Positions 10,701 through 17,520 of a stretch of DNA of 64,000 bases are shown here, piece by piece; positions within the stretch are counted from its first letter, which is position 1, and each line of letters starts with the position of its first letter. The notes beneath the pieces are model-generated. The model did no database searches, was not told the DNA's origin, and saw nothing but the letters and a program-made list of their open reading frames with translations. The stretch comes from an uncultured Paracoccaceae bacterium. Its GTDB lineage: Bacteria > Pseudomonadota > Alphaproteobacteria > Rhodobacterales > Rhodobacteraceae. Both the position numbers and the translations under genes were made by a program. Location: positions 434,001 to 498,000 of the forward strand of contig CANLQO010000002.1 in NCBI GenBank assembly GCA_947493335.1. Reading direction: 5' to 3'.

Positions 10701-11053
10701 TATCCGGTCACGTCGAAGGTAATCGACCGCGGACGAACGGGGACCTCAATCTCAACCGTGACACCGGTTGTCCCAAAAATGACGTCGTCGCCGGGATTGT
10801 TCTTGAACGTTCTGCTCGCGCCACTGCCATCGCTGGCATTGTTCCAGTGGGCGTCACTTGTATTCCAAACTCCGTCGACAACTCCAAGCGGCGCACCGGC
10901 GTTACCGTCGTTGTCGTAATAAAGCGTCTCCGCATCGACACCGATTGGCGCAGCCAAGACCAGAAAGGCCGAGCTGAGAACGAGTGCAGATGAGCCTAGA
11001 AGCCGCGCCTTGATGGGGGTCCCGGGCTGATGCGATGTAAACAGGGCACGCAT
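4799..11053 (-). CDS. Giant type Va autotransporter with repetitive beta-helix passenger
   Basis: 2084 residues. A basic N-terminus and a hydrophobic stretch ending in Ala-x-Ala-like residues near 41 form a long Sec signal. The passenger (about 42-1770) is built almost wholly of Gly/Thr/Asn/Val rungs such as T-x-N-G-G-T and N-N-G-T. It has almost no Cys, as expected for a surface beta-helix. The C-terminal region (about 1775-2084) has the alternating pattern of an autotransporter beta-barrel, begins with GIWARAIGG and ends in the aromatic residue of the QARFQF terminus. The ATG has an AAAGGA ribosome site 9 bases upstream. It lies inside the T6SS cluster, between the lipase and tssK, with its own terminator. 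An adhesin or autoaggregation role is the usual one for this family; no enzymatic domain was recognised. Confidence 0.9.
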   Translation of the reverse strand: MRALFTSHQPGTPIKARLLGSSALVLSSAFLVLAAPIGVDAETLYYDNDGNAGAPLGVVDGVWNTSDAHWNNASDGSGASRTFKNNPGDDVIFGTTGVTVEIEVPVRPRSITFDVTGYVLRDDPSQLNPLIVAKGSGMGSPAGMLIDVTNFGDVAQISTSLSSDGKTNRTFTVNSTGLGTLRLTGDNSAAISTLDLQGGILTNLGDYGGPVQVNGGSFVALGGEIMDQITVNAGELKLQGGTYSVAGGTGKIVINNGLVRVRHDADPAKAVDVDVDGGELNIMNGFTLTGTITQTTGTVNNDGTYVGTAAVQGGTFNNDGDVTGDINVSGTGELVVEGGTITGSITNQDTGSVTLSGGTVTAGVMNSEGTTTVDGAVSAAITNGSDTTTGTLNILGTGVLTGSVTNKDGIATNDGEVIGTVTVDGGTFVNNDTVTGTATVNGGSFDASAGSIVTGLVTNAGGTINGLGGEFTTGVLNNNGTFAVTVDTTAPTTIAGGNVNISNGITLDGAFASTGGVTSNSGIIDDAVTLSGGIIFNNGTGDINSTVTLSNTGRLDNELGGDVFDLVTLNGGTVNDNGGNFAAGIVNNSGTVNINQDTSTVVTNEGGLVVVNSPLNWTHNYVSNKGSTDNLSTINGNVMVSGDAGDAIADVFDNFGIITGNTTVDGSGVFNADVGSAINGKLTLKGGTVNTDQANFTQEILNQGGNLNVVGNTTMDVRNTAGLLTINNGQTMTGAVDNVGGNMNNLGTLTGALNINGGTVTSTGDFDSTVRLQSGAFDGNGGTVTGLTTVLGGQLNAGGTVFAGGLRGQGGAIIVDGNTTTTLTNLGSAVTVNSGQTLTGTVLNNAGTITNNGTIDGVITINGGEVASGGTLTDKVTVRPGGTLRTTGGELQGDVINSGGTILANGGDFQGLFRTNSGQTTVGGEITVATLLNAGGLVGVDAGGVVTGDARNVSGTMTQVGRVTGDVTVQSGTYNAQGRVNMDVTNTGGAIVADGMVVDGTVRNNAGSLTVAGTALGTLINADALTIDAAGRWNGNVTHNSGIASNGGIVTGDVDARGGTWTQQAGSRIVGETTIMTGGSVVAAGGQFIGGITANDGTLSITADTFAPIRNNGININIGSAFSVTGDFRNNDGNLTLSGKLFGDLHALGGTVTTNALSRVNGATTVNGTGTLNMNGGVYTGEVRVNAGNVNVLADTQAAIRNVAGAVAVNGGATLNGKFIQSGGTTTNAGSLAQLVTLNGGTLLNTGTVDGNLRVAGTGIFEHNAGSLNGNVVTTGGDLNLDGGSVANGITINGGDVHVQSDTTTDVTNSSGDLFVESGQTLEGLVQNFANGYVRLDGTIDGDLVNSGLVDYFGSLTGTLTNTGTINTDLGNARAKLTARSSSQAFSNATPTTTVGAIVNNAAGTLDLNSLGFIAGVVTNNGEINISNDIVLASRSDATFSGTSTLNINSGTLAGNIVFQNGATVNLTDATLEGDVTAATLITSNGTTELLEGAFPGEPGTIGDGNMTLTGSGALAVNGDLFAISGDLTAGDNTVLTVADGATLEANNLTSNGTLSLGAGSTLRAGTLGTNAGTATFADGSMVEGDFVNSGLINGTGTLTFGGALRGGGRIDLSDGSSTSDRVNIDGDLGAQTFDVDIDLSGAVGSADRIVMSAGSFVTGDVVLNFNVLGAGGEQENDIVVLDAAAGQGAINATETGLPDASDLSLTDGIIVYGLTQNDAGDLVVFDALDQGISSIAGTIVLAQSLIGSVINRPSSPFVSGLAFEDEDPCGAGIWARAIGGSADATGEIDQINGTTEPFDSSISADYYGVQLGGDYACFNGFYDGWDLAFGAIGGVNIGKSNQPIFAPDPSQPGGLSDIQTSVTDVDFTQSYGGVYVAAVRDRLAVDLQYRIEKTDYTATNVEAAGGASLGLTDEAFSSDGRTLSGAVAYAIDVKDTGLTFVPTVGFAYSQISTDPINFEGRGVVQIDDFDSKIGFVGGTLTRTKVGADGVSALTQFGTVTVYNDFAENPTSTFTRSDNGDETLISSENLGTYGEISAGLNYVKILQPGEFGAVKQFNASVRGDIRVSDRLESWGVTAQARFQF
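7130..9605 (-). repeat. Long-period repeats in the autotransporter passenger
   Basis: Within passenger residues about 483-1308, a recognisable unit recurs at least eight times at a spacing of roughly 105-125 residues. Each unit opens with a hydrophobic-x-hydrophobic strand, then D/N-T-T/Q, then x-N-x-G-G, then V-N-x-G-x-T-L-x-G. Examples are VNINQDTSTVV, IIVDGNTTTTL, VNVLADTQAAI and VHVQSDTTTDV. Shorter rungs of about 18-22 residues fill each unit. At the DNA level the copies have diverged, so the unit is old and kept by selection on protein structure. Confidence 0.65.
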
Positions 11054-11222
11054 AACGCAAATCCTTTGGTAAAATAACCGTTAACGCGGAACGAACCACG
11101 GTAAAGCGCTGCAATCAACAGGAAACATTGGTTAACGTCGCTTTGCCATTGGCGTGTAGTCACCAGCGCAACGGTCCAAATTGCACGTAATTCATACATC
11201 CAATGGGCGATTAACCGTATTT
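11054..11222. other. Gap between autotransporter start and lipase stop
   Basis: 169 bases, AT-richer than the flanks, with three GTTAA(C) words. It should hold the autotransporter promoter, since the gene has its own terminator. I could not choose a -35/-10 pair with confidence. Confidence 0.4.
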
Positions 11223-12746
11223 TTACTTTCGCAAATGGAACGTATACGCACATGGCGTGAAGGTGTGATAGATGCCTGATGCCAGCATGATCTGCCCCAA
11301 CAATACCGCTTCTTGCAGCAGTTTGTTGACGAAGGGTTCCAGAATGTTGTTGTGGTAGTCCTCGTCCCCGAGGTCTAGTTCGGGTGGCGGCGTCCCTTCT
11401 TTGAAGGCTCGCCCGATCTGCGCGCCAATGTCGCCGCTGACACCGCCACTGCGGGCCCCCTGTACGATCCTGTAGACCTCTGTGTAGGTGATCACGTCAC
11501 CCGTCTTGAGCTTGTCAAAGATATAATCAACCAGCTTGCTGACAAAGGCATTGATGTCGTTCGCGGAATTTGCGAGCGCCACGATTTCGTTCATAATCTC
11601 GAACTTGGGTCCAAGGTTCTGGTTATCGATCGTGAAAAGGATCGGCATCTTCTCAAAAGCCGCGCCATAGTCCCGTTTGAGTCCGGAAAAATCAATCGGG
11701 CCGGGGCTGATACCCGGTGAGGCCGCAGGGTTGGCAATTGCAGGCGGCATGGTCTTTTTGCCCCAGGCCAAAACATCCGCCAGAAAAGGTACCATTCGTG
11801 ACCGGGCCTGCATGGAATTAAGGATTTCGTCCTTCACATGGCGCGCGCGGATCGGGACATCGGACCCCATCGAAAGGTTGCCGCCCATCGCATCAGCGGT
11901 CTTTTCATGCAGGCCTGCGGCGTTGAAAGTATCACAACGCATGATCAGGTCATCATGCTGCGTCAGGATCTTGATACAGGCCGCAGAAGCAAGCCCGCCG
12001 CCCAACGAATGGCCGGTGACGATCAGCCGCTTGTTCCAATCCTTCTTGGCATCAGCGGCGGCCCGCATACCGGCCTGACCCGCAGTCTGGTATTGCGGCG
12101 GCACCTGACCCAACCCTTGGGCAAAATTCACCGCCCAGTCGCCGTTCGTCCCATAAAATAGGGCGGCAGAGGCGGTCCATTTGACTGTCAGGGTGGATCG
12201 CGCCCAGCGCCACCCGCCAACCTGCACTGTCTTTTCGCTACTGAGGTTGGTGAAAAGATCTTCTTTCAGCGGCAAGCGCTGACCAAGCTCTGCCATCGAG
12301 AGGCCCGTCAAATCGCCTGCACCGGCAGATTCATCAATAACCTGATCCTCGACGTATCGGGCCGACCCCAATGGCGTATCGAGATCAAAATTGAACTCTA
12401 AGCGCAGGCCCATGGCGATTTCGGCAAAATCCTCTGGCTCACTGTCAGAGCCACGAAAGACAAGAACCGGGGGGCAGACGGAATCGGGATCGTTGTCGTT
12501 ACCCATCTTCGGCACATAAAACCGGCAGAGGAACCCGTCAGAGTTCTTCATTTCCCACTTCATGGTCCAGTATTGCTTGACCTCGTCGAGCTTCGGCGCA
12601 AGCTCGGGCGGCAAATCATCTTTCTGGTTATCGTAGACGTCGAGGTTCAGCAGCCCCGCGTGCTGCACGCAAAGGTCTGAAATCGCGTCACCTGCGCTGG
12701 TGGAACTACCGGACATGCCACGTCTCGTTGCCGACTTGGTTGTCAT
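11223..12746 (-). CDS. Class 3-type lipase, candidate T6SS effector
   Basis: 507 residues from the ATG at 12746; an ATG at 12716 (497 residues) is equally possible because the upstream gene ends at 12706. Residues 93-100 (PVLVFRGS) match the strand before the oxyanion loop in lipase class 3. VTGHSLGGGLA holds the G-x-S-x-G elbow with nucleophile Ser247. There is no signal peptide, so export by the adjacent T6SS is plausible. The gene overlaps the upstream membrane-anchored ankyrin-like gene and ends the DUF2169-PAAR-VgrG cassette, the usual place for a VgrG-delivered cargo effector. A phospholipase activity of the Tle type is inferred from context. The catalytic Asp and His were not assigned. 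Confidence 0.82.
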   Translation of the reverse strand: MTTKSATRRGMSGSSTSAGDAISDLCVQHAGLLNLDVYDNQKDDLPPELAPKLDEVKQYWTMKWEMKNSDGFLCRFYVPKMGNDNDPDSVCPPVLVFRGSDSEPEDFAEIAMGLRLEFNFDLDTPLGSARYVEDQVIDESAGAGDLTGLSMAELGQRLPLKEDLFTNLSSEKTVQVGGWRWARSTLTVKWTASAALFYGTNGDWAVNFAQGLGQVPPQYQTAGQAGMRAAADAKKDWNKRLIVTGHSLGGGLASAACIKILTQHDDLIMRCDTFNAAGLHEKTADAMGGNLSMGSDVPIRARHVKDEILNSMQARSRMVPFLADVLAWGKKTMPPAIANPAASPGISPGPIDFSGLKRDYGAAFEKMPILFTIDNQNLGPKFEIMNEIVALANSANDINAFVSKLVDYIFDKLKTGDVITYTEVYRIVQGARSGGVSGDIGAQIGRAFKEGTPPPELDLGDEDYHNNILEPFVNKLLQEAVLLGQIMLASGIYHTFTPCAYTFHLRK

Positions 12747-13818
12747 TGTTCACGCGTTGATCTTCATCATCGGGTGAACGGATTTCGCCCTCTGCCAGAA
12801 AGAACCCACCGGCGTCTTCCGGCAGATCAAGCGCAAGGACGGCGGCCACAGCATCACCTGGTGTACGGCCCATCTGCTCAAAGATCGGCGCCATCGCCAT
12901 TTTCAAGCCCCATGCATTCGCCTGATCCCGCGGGCCAGAGGCATCTTCATATTGCGCCGCGACGCGCTCGTAGCTGGCAACAATTTCATCCACGACCTTC
13001 TCAGGGCCACCGGCAAAATGCCCTTCCTGTGCGATCCGAAACGCAACCTCTGCACTTTGCAAATTGGCGTTCGCCAGACTTTCGAAAAAGCTAGCATAGA
13101 CAAAGTCGTCATCAGGGGCCGCATCGTGGGGTTTGTATTGCGCCCATGGATCGGCGCCCGCAGCCAGCAACGCAAGCAGGGCTTCAAGGTTGTTCGATGG
13201 CGTGGATGACAGGATATCGCCGACGCTCGAATAATAGATGTTCCGTGCCTTAGGGTCGCCGCCAGACGACAGCCAAAGGTTTAGAAATGCCATGCCGGGG
13301 CGGTAATCCGGGAACCAGACGCGCCAGCCGTCGGTGTGATAGGTAACGGCCAGAAACGCTATTTCATCATCATTGAAACGTGGGTTGGCACCGGCGGCCA
13401 CCAATGCCTGTGCGGCGTCAAAGTTTCGCGAAAGGACGGCCTGCCGCAGCAGGGTATGTCCGAAAAGCGGTGCGTCAGAGGGGAACGGCATCGACCAGCT
13501 ACGGTCCAGGTCATCGCCCAGCGCGGCCAGTTGTTCAGGCGTGGGAACGGCCCCGTCGATGATTGCGTTTGCAACCTCTGTCACCGTTTCGGGGGCGTCA
13601 GGAAAATTGGTGCTCACGGTTGTCTCCTTCAGTTCGGCGGCGATCTGGGCGGCATTCGCATCTGCCCCAGCGGCATTATCGGCGGTGGCCTGTGCGAGTT
13701 CGTTCAGACCTTCATCCACCGCTTCGGCGAACCGGTTGATCTGCCAGGCCTGATATCCCAGAAACGCAACGGCGAGGGCCACACAAACAGCGGCCAATAT
13801 GATCAGATTGCGGCCCAC
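12706..13818 (-). CDS. Membrane-anchored ankyrin-like protein, candidate immunity protein of the lipase
   Basis: 370 residues from a GTG at 13818. Residues 3-24 form one membrane segment after a short basic start, so the rest should lie in the periplasm. Residues about 110-150 (LLRQAV..NFDAAQALVAAGANP) and 205-225 (NLEALLALLAAGADP) have the helix-turn-helix pattern of ankyrin repeats. It starts 5 bases after the vgrG stop and overlaps the start of the lipase gene by 41 or 11 bases. Ankyrin or other solenoid proteins next to T6SS lipases commonly act as immunity proteins. A periplasmic location would suit an effector acting on the membrane from outside. The role is inference; the fold call is moderate. 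Confidence 0.7.
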   Translation of the reverse strand: MGRNLIILAAVCVALAVAFLGYQAWQINRFAEAVDEGLNELAQATADNAAGADANAAQIAAELKETTVSTNFPDAPETVTEVANAIIDGAVPTPEQLAALGDDLDRSWSMPFPSDAPLFGHTLLRQAVLSRNFDAAQALVAAGANPRFNDDEIAFLAVTYHTDGWRVWFPDYRPGMAFLNLWLSSGGDPKARNIYYSSVGDILSSTPSNNLEALLALLAAGADPWAQYKPHDAAPDDDFVYASFFESLANANLQSAEVAFRIAQEGHFAGGPEKVVDEIVASYERVAAQYEDASGPRDQANAWGLKMAMAPIFEQMGRTPGDAVAAVLALDLPEDAGGFFLAEGEIRSPDDEDQRVNNDNQVGNETWHVR

Positions 13819-13822
13819 CGGA

Positions 13823-15856
13823 TCAGTTAATCTTGACCATTTTGCCCAGGATTTTGACCAGGCTGCTGGCGGTCAGCGAAATCTTCTTGCCGTTCACGTT
13901 GATATCTCCGTTTGCTTTCATCTCAATCCGGCTTTGGCCCACGGTCAGGGTGATCTTGTCGCCCGCAGTGATTTCGATGTTCTGGCCCGCATCCAGTGTG
14001 TAATTCTTGCCGACTTTGCTGGATTTATTGCTGCCAACTTCTTCGGAGTGATCCTTACCCACGGTCTGGACCTTGTTGACCTCAACCGCCATGTTCAACG
14101 ACCCCTCGCCCATGCCAGAGCCTTTTTTGCCGTAGGCGTTGGGCACGGTAGGGATACCTTCCGGGCTGTCAGAGGACCCGGCTGGCGTAACCGCAGCCTT
14201 GTTGCCGGGGCCGACGCGGATATCCATGTTGCCATCGACAACCTGCAAGAGGTTGTTGCCAATCTCGCTGGCCTTGTTGTGGCCAACGCTTTCGACCTTG
14301 TTGACGTTCACGCGTTCCGACTGGTTGTTTTCAATCTTCGAATTGCGGTCTTTCTGGGCGTGAACGAAAATCTCTTCCTCGCCTTTTTTGTCCTCGAACC
14401 GCAGCTCATTAGAGCCTTTGCCCTGATGGGTATCCGTCTTAAAGGTGCTGCGCGTTTTGTGTTCGGGCAGGTTGTAAGGCACATCGTTCTTGCCGTTGTA
14501 AACGCATCCCGTCACCAGCGGCTTGTCGGGGTCGCCTTCGAGAAATTCGACCACGACCTCCATGCCGATGCGCGGGATCACCATGCCGCCCCAGCCATTG
14601 CCCGCCCAGTTCTGACTGACCCGGCAGCGCATGGAAAAAACGCCCTCCAGGTCCCAATGAAACTGGACCCAGATACGACCATAATCGTCGCAGTCAATCT
14701 CTCCCTCACCCACAACAATCGCGGTTTGCGGGCCATGGACAAGCGCCAGCGGTGTCTTGCGGGCGGGCGCATAGGGTTCATCGACCGGAACAAATATATA
14801 GTCGGCTTTGAAGACAAAACCGGGGTCACCGCTGCCGGACATATAAGCCTGATTGGCGTAGGAATGTGTGGCCGAAAGGCACAGATACTTTTCGCCCACG
14901 ACTTGCTTCGCAGCTTGCCCTGTCAGCTTGACCTTCATGCCCGCACCAAGGCTGACGCAATCGCCCTCGGCGCTGTGCCTGTGATCTTTGCCGCGTTCCT
15001 GCGTGATACGGGTCGCGATCAGGTCCTTGCCGTCGCTCTCGGTCAGGTAGCCGCCGGGGTAGTCATAGGCTTCGATAAGACCTTCGGCATAAGTGGCCGT
15101 GCTGGTGCGTTCTACGTCCATCTTGGCGGTGGGAGCTTTGAAGTTGAAATCCTTCAGCAGTACCGCGCCGGTCGTCATGTTGCGCGCTTTTGTCCAGACC
15201 CAGAAGTGTTCTTCATCCGCGTCATGGTGCCCGGAAACATCCATGTATGGACGCGAGGCACCCGGCACATCATCAAAACTGTCAACGGAGTCGGTGATCA
15301 CCAGCGTGTGGCTGCCCTGATCGTGCTTGAAGTGAAACGACAGTCCAAAACGTTCCATCATGCGGCGGGCAAAGGCCAGATCGCTTTCGCGATACTGCAC
15401 GGTGTACTCAAGCTCTGGATAGCTTTTCATCAATTGAATGTCGAAAGCAGGATCACCAAGGCCGGAATACGTACCAAGAAGCTCTTCAAGGATTTGCAAC
15501 ACGGTCATGTTGTGGAAAATCCGCTGATTGCGACGTTTGTCGAGCAGGGCGAACCACGGCTCCAGCGTCAGGCGAAACACCGCGCGGTCCTCGGTTTCAC
15601 CAATCCAGCGACCCGAGGTGACAATTCCGTCAAAATGGCGCTCGCCATGGTCCTTGGTGTCGATGATCACTGTTGCATGTGTGCCCAGCAGACTATCGAG
15701 TTTAACAGACGTGTCGGCGCATTGCGCTTCGACCTCATATTCAAACAGATCGTCCACGTAGTCGGTGCCGTTGAACTGCCGCAACTGCAGCACGTCCTTA
15801 CCCAACACAGTTTCAAGCTGGGCTGCGCGCATCACCTGAGAAGTCTTTGCTACCAT
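13823..15856 (-). CDS. vgrG: VgrG spike protein of type VI secretion
   Basis: 677 residues. The N-terminal part (about 10-370) matches the gp27-like region, with F-E-Y-E-V and R-Y-R/E-S-D-L-A-F-type motifs. The gp5-like OB fold and needle follow, with the motif VQFHWD near residue 396 and G-W-G-G-M-V-I-P-R-I-G-M-E-V-V-V-E-F-L-E-G-D-P-D typical of VgrG. The C-terminal 120 residues form a DUF2345-like beta-needle. No enzymatic extension is fused, so cargo must bind non-covalently or via the PAAR-like tip. It stands between the PAAR-like gene and the ankyrin/lipase pair. Confidence 0.95.
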   Translation of the reverse strand: MVAKTSQVMRAAQLETVLGKDVLQLRQFNGTDYVDDLFEYEVEAQCADTSVKLDSLLGTHATVIIDTKDHGERHFDGIVTSGRWIGETEDRAVFRLTLEPWFALLDKRRNQRIFHNMTVLQILEELLGTYSGLGDPAFDIQLMKSYPELEYTVQYRESDLAFARRMMERFGLSFHFKHDQGSHTLVITDSVDSFDDVPGASRPYMDVSGHHDADEEHFWVWTKARNMTTGAVLLKDFNFKAPTAKMDVERTSTATYAEGLIEAYDYPGGYLTESDGKDLIATRITQERGKDHRHSAEGDCVSLGAGMKVKLTGQAAKQVVGEKYLCLSATHSYANQAYMSGSGDPGFVFKADYIFVPVDEPYAPARKTPLALVHGPQTAIVVGEGEIDCDDYGRIWVQFHWDLEGVFSMRCRVSQNWAGNGWGGMVIPRIGMEVVVEFLEGDPDKPLVTGCVYNGKNDVPYNLPEHKTRSTFKTDTHQGKGSNELRFEDKKGEEEIFVHAQKDRNSKIENNQSERVNVNKVESVGHNKASEIGNNLLQVVDGNMDIRVGPGNKAAVTPAGSSDSPEGIPTVPNAYGKKGSGMGEGSLNMAVEVNKVQTVGKDHSEEVGSNKSSKVGKNYTLDAGQNIEITAGDKITLTVGQSRIEMKANGDINVNGKKISLTASSLVKILGKMVKIN

Positions 15857-15886
15857 TGGTCTGGTCCCGCAATCATTCAGTCAAAA

Positions 15887-16300
15887 TCAAATTTTCGGAG
15901 GCTCAAAATACAAGAGCCGGCCGATTGTGTTGCCCGGGCCATCCGGGCCAGAGCAGTTCATTTCGTAAAGGTTGTTGTTCTGGATCAGCTCGCGCCCGTC
16001 CACGACCACAGTTCCGTGGTTCGCAATCGGTCGGCACCAGCCGCGGTTGACGTTCGATTTGACGCCGCCGAGTGTGCCGGGTTCATCGCCAACGACCTTG
16101 TTGGTGCGCGAGGCCATGGTGAACGCCTCTTTATCCGTAATCTTGACGGACGGGACCGTCTTGGTGGCCCAGTCCAGACGAGAAATGATCATGTAAGGGA
16201 TCGGCACAACCGCATTGCCCACCTGCGTTTTGCACACGTCCGGCGCCATGCAGATGATGGTGGCGTTGGGGCCTTGCTTCCGGGCAATGGTCATATCCAT
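15887..16300 (-). CDS. DUF4150 PAAR-like tip protein
   Basis: 137 residues. The pattern of short beta-strands and the motifs PIPYMI, RTNKVVGDEPGTLGG and CRPIANHGTVVVDG match the DUF4150 family, a PAAR-like domain that caps VgrG. Two in-frame ATGs (16300 and 16294) are possible starts. It lies 5 bases after the DUF2169 gene and 30 bases before vgrG. Cysteines near residues 17, 22, 88 and 116 could help bind metal, as PAAR tips do. No effector domain is fused. Confidence 0.85.
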   Translation of the reverse strand: MDMTIARKQGPNATIICMAPDVCKTQVGNAVVPIPYMIISRLDWATKTVPSVKITDKEAFTMASRTNKVVGDEPGTLGGVKSNVNRGWCRPIANHGTVVVDGRELIQNNNLYEMNCSGPDGPGNTIGRLLYFEPPKI

Positions 16301-16304
16301 GGCA

Positions 16305-17339
16305 TTATCCGATCTTGACGCTTTGAAGCTGGGCAGAGGTGAACCGATCCGGTCCAGTCACCAGCGCGCGCCACAAAAGCGTCACGCGATGCTGTGCCGG
16401 GTCCGGGTCAGCGATGTCAATCGCCACTGTGTCCAGCTTCATTGTGTGGTTCTTGGTCACATTATCGCCTTCTGCCGCCAGCATGATCTTGACCCCGGGT
16501 AGTGTCAGGCTGCGCCTGCCTCCGCCTTCGGTCATCCCATCAAGATGAATCGTTTCTGTTCCGTCCAGCATAGGCTCTATTTGCAAGGCGTGGGGCGCTG
16601 CGTTCCAAAAACGAAGATCATAATCGAGTGGCATGCGCGGGTGTCGTGTTGATTCCCAATCGGCGTCAAAGGTGCCTGCATACGCCCGGCGCGGCAGCCA
16701 GGCCTTGGCCACCGGACCAAAGCCATGCACCGTCATTGGCAACATCGGATCTCCTGTCATGAATTCCGCAATGTTCCCGATCTGTGGCGCGGCAAAGCTT
16801 TGTTTGCCCTCAAGACTTTCAGGTGTCGCGAACCCTTGCCCAGCGGGGTTGAGTTCATAGATCTCGGGTGTCTTGTCTTCCGGGTCCCCCTGCGCTGCGC
16901 CACCATAGGCCAGCGCATAGGTCAGCGGAACTTGTGCAACAGGCTCCGGCTCTGACAAGGACCAGCCCATCAGCCCGCGCGACCAAAGCGCGGGCCCACG
17001 CACACGGCAAGCATAATGAAGCTTGTCGGGGATGCTGACTGACACTTCCCAATCTTGCGCCACCTGACCGGCGGGCGCATGGGCCACCGCGTTGATTGTC
17101 AGGTCCGTCGCGACTTTGGCGGGTGCAATTTCCTGTTCGTGCAGCAGATATGCATTCCCGCCTTCGTCGCTCATCGCATCGGTCATTTCCAGATCGGGCG
17201 CAGGTTTGATCGACTTCAACGTGCCATCATCCCGGATCTCGAACATGGCTTTGGCCACGACAACACCAATCTCGGTATCATCCGTGTGCCAGTGCTTGAA
17301 AAACAGCGAACCCAGAGGCAGCAGCGAGGAAAGATGCAT
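16305..17339 (-). CDS. DUF2169 protein, probable T6SS tip/effector chaperone
   Basis: 344 residues from the ATG at 17339. The open frame extends 30 codons further, but the family opening (a short polar stretch then G-V-V-V-A-K-A-M-F-E-I-x-x-D-G) fits this ATG. DUF2169 proteins are coded beside vgrG and PAAR genes and are counted among the adaptors that load effectors onto the spike. Internal motifs include the VTYALAYGGAAQGDPEDKT-like turn and the RRAYAGTFDADW-type block (about residues 220-240). First gene of the cassette. The 181-base space to copA should hold both promoters. Confidence 0.85.
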   Translation of the reverse strand: MHLSSLLPLGSLFFKHWHTDDTEIGVVVAKAMFEIRDDGTLKSIKPAPDLEMTDAMSDEGGNAYLLHEQEIAPAKVATDLTINAVAHAPAGQVAQDWEVSVSIPDKLHYACRVRGPALWSRGLMGWSLSEPEPVAQVPLTYALAYGGAAQGDPEDKTPEIYELNPAGQGFATPESLEGKQSFAAPQIGNIAEFMTGDPMLPMTVHGFGPVAKAWLPRRAYAGTFDADWESTRHPRMPLDYDLRFWNAAPHALQIEPMLDGTETIHLDGMTEGGGRRSLTLPGVKIMLAAEGDNVTKNHTMKLDTVAIDIADPDPAQHRVTLLWRALVTGPDRFTSAQLQSVKIG

Positions 17340-17456
17340 GAAGTGACCAGAATCCAAAACCAGAACAATATGAGGACAGACTGACAATCTGATGCCTCTG
17401 TGTCCAGAAACTTGACACTTTTTAAGCATTTATGCAGGTCAGGAATACCACCGCCC

Positions 17457-17487
17457 TTGACCAGAGGTGTCCGCGCTTCCTTATAGG
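17457..17487 (+). promoter_or_regulatory. Candidate copA promoter with 19-bp spacer
   Basis: TTGACC (17457-17462) and TATAGG (17482-17487) are separated by 19 bases. This over-long spacing is typical of promoters opened by MerR-family activators such as CueR. The spacer lacks a clean dyad, so CueR control is only a suggestion. Confidence 0.4.
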
Positions 17488-17520
17488 TAGGGTCGCTTGA
17501 GATGGCGCAGCGGGATCAAA

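Noticed and set aside
13799-16318. 839-codon open frame on the plus strand
   Set aside because: It runs exactly opposite vgrG and the PAAR-like gene. Those have clear family motifs; this frame has none and reflects GC-rich codon use.
17463-17481. CueR operator dyad in the copA spacer
   Set aside because: Only scattered symmetric bases; too weak to list as an operator.
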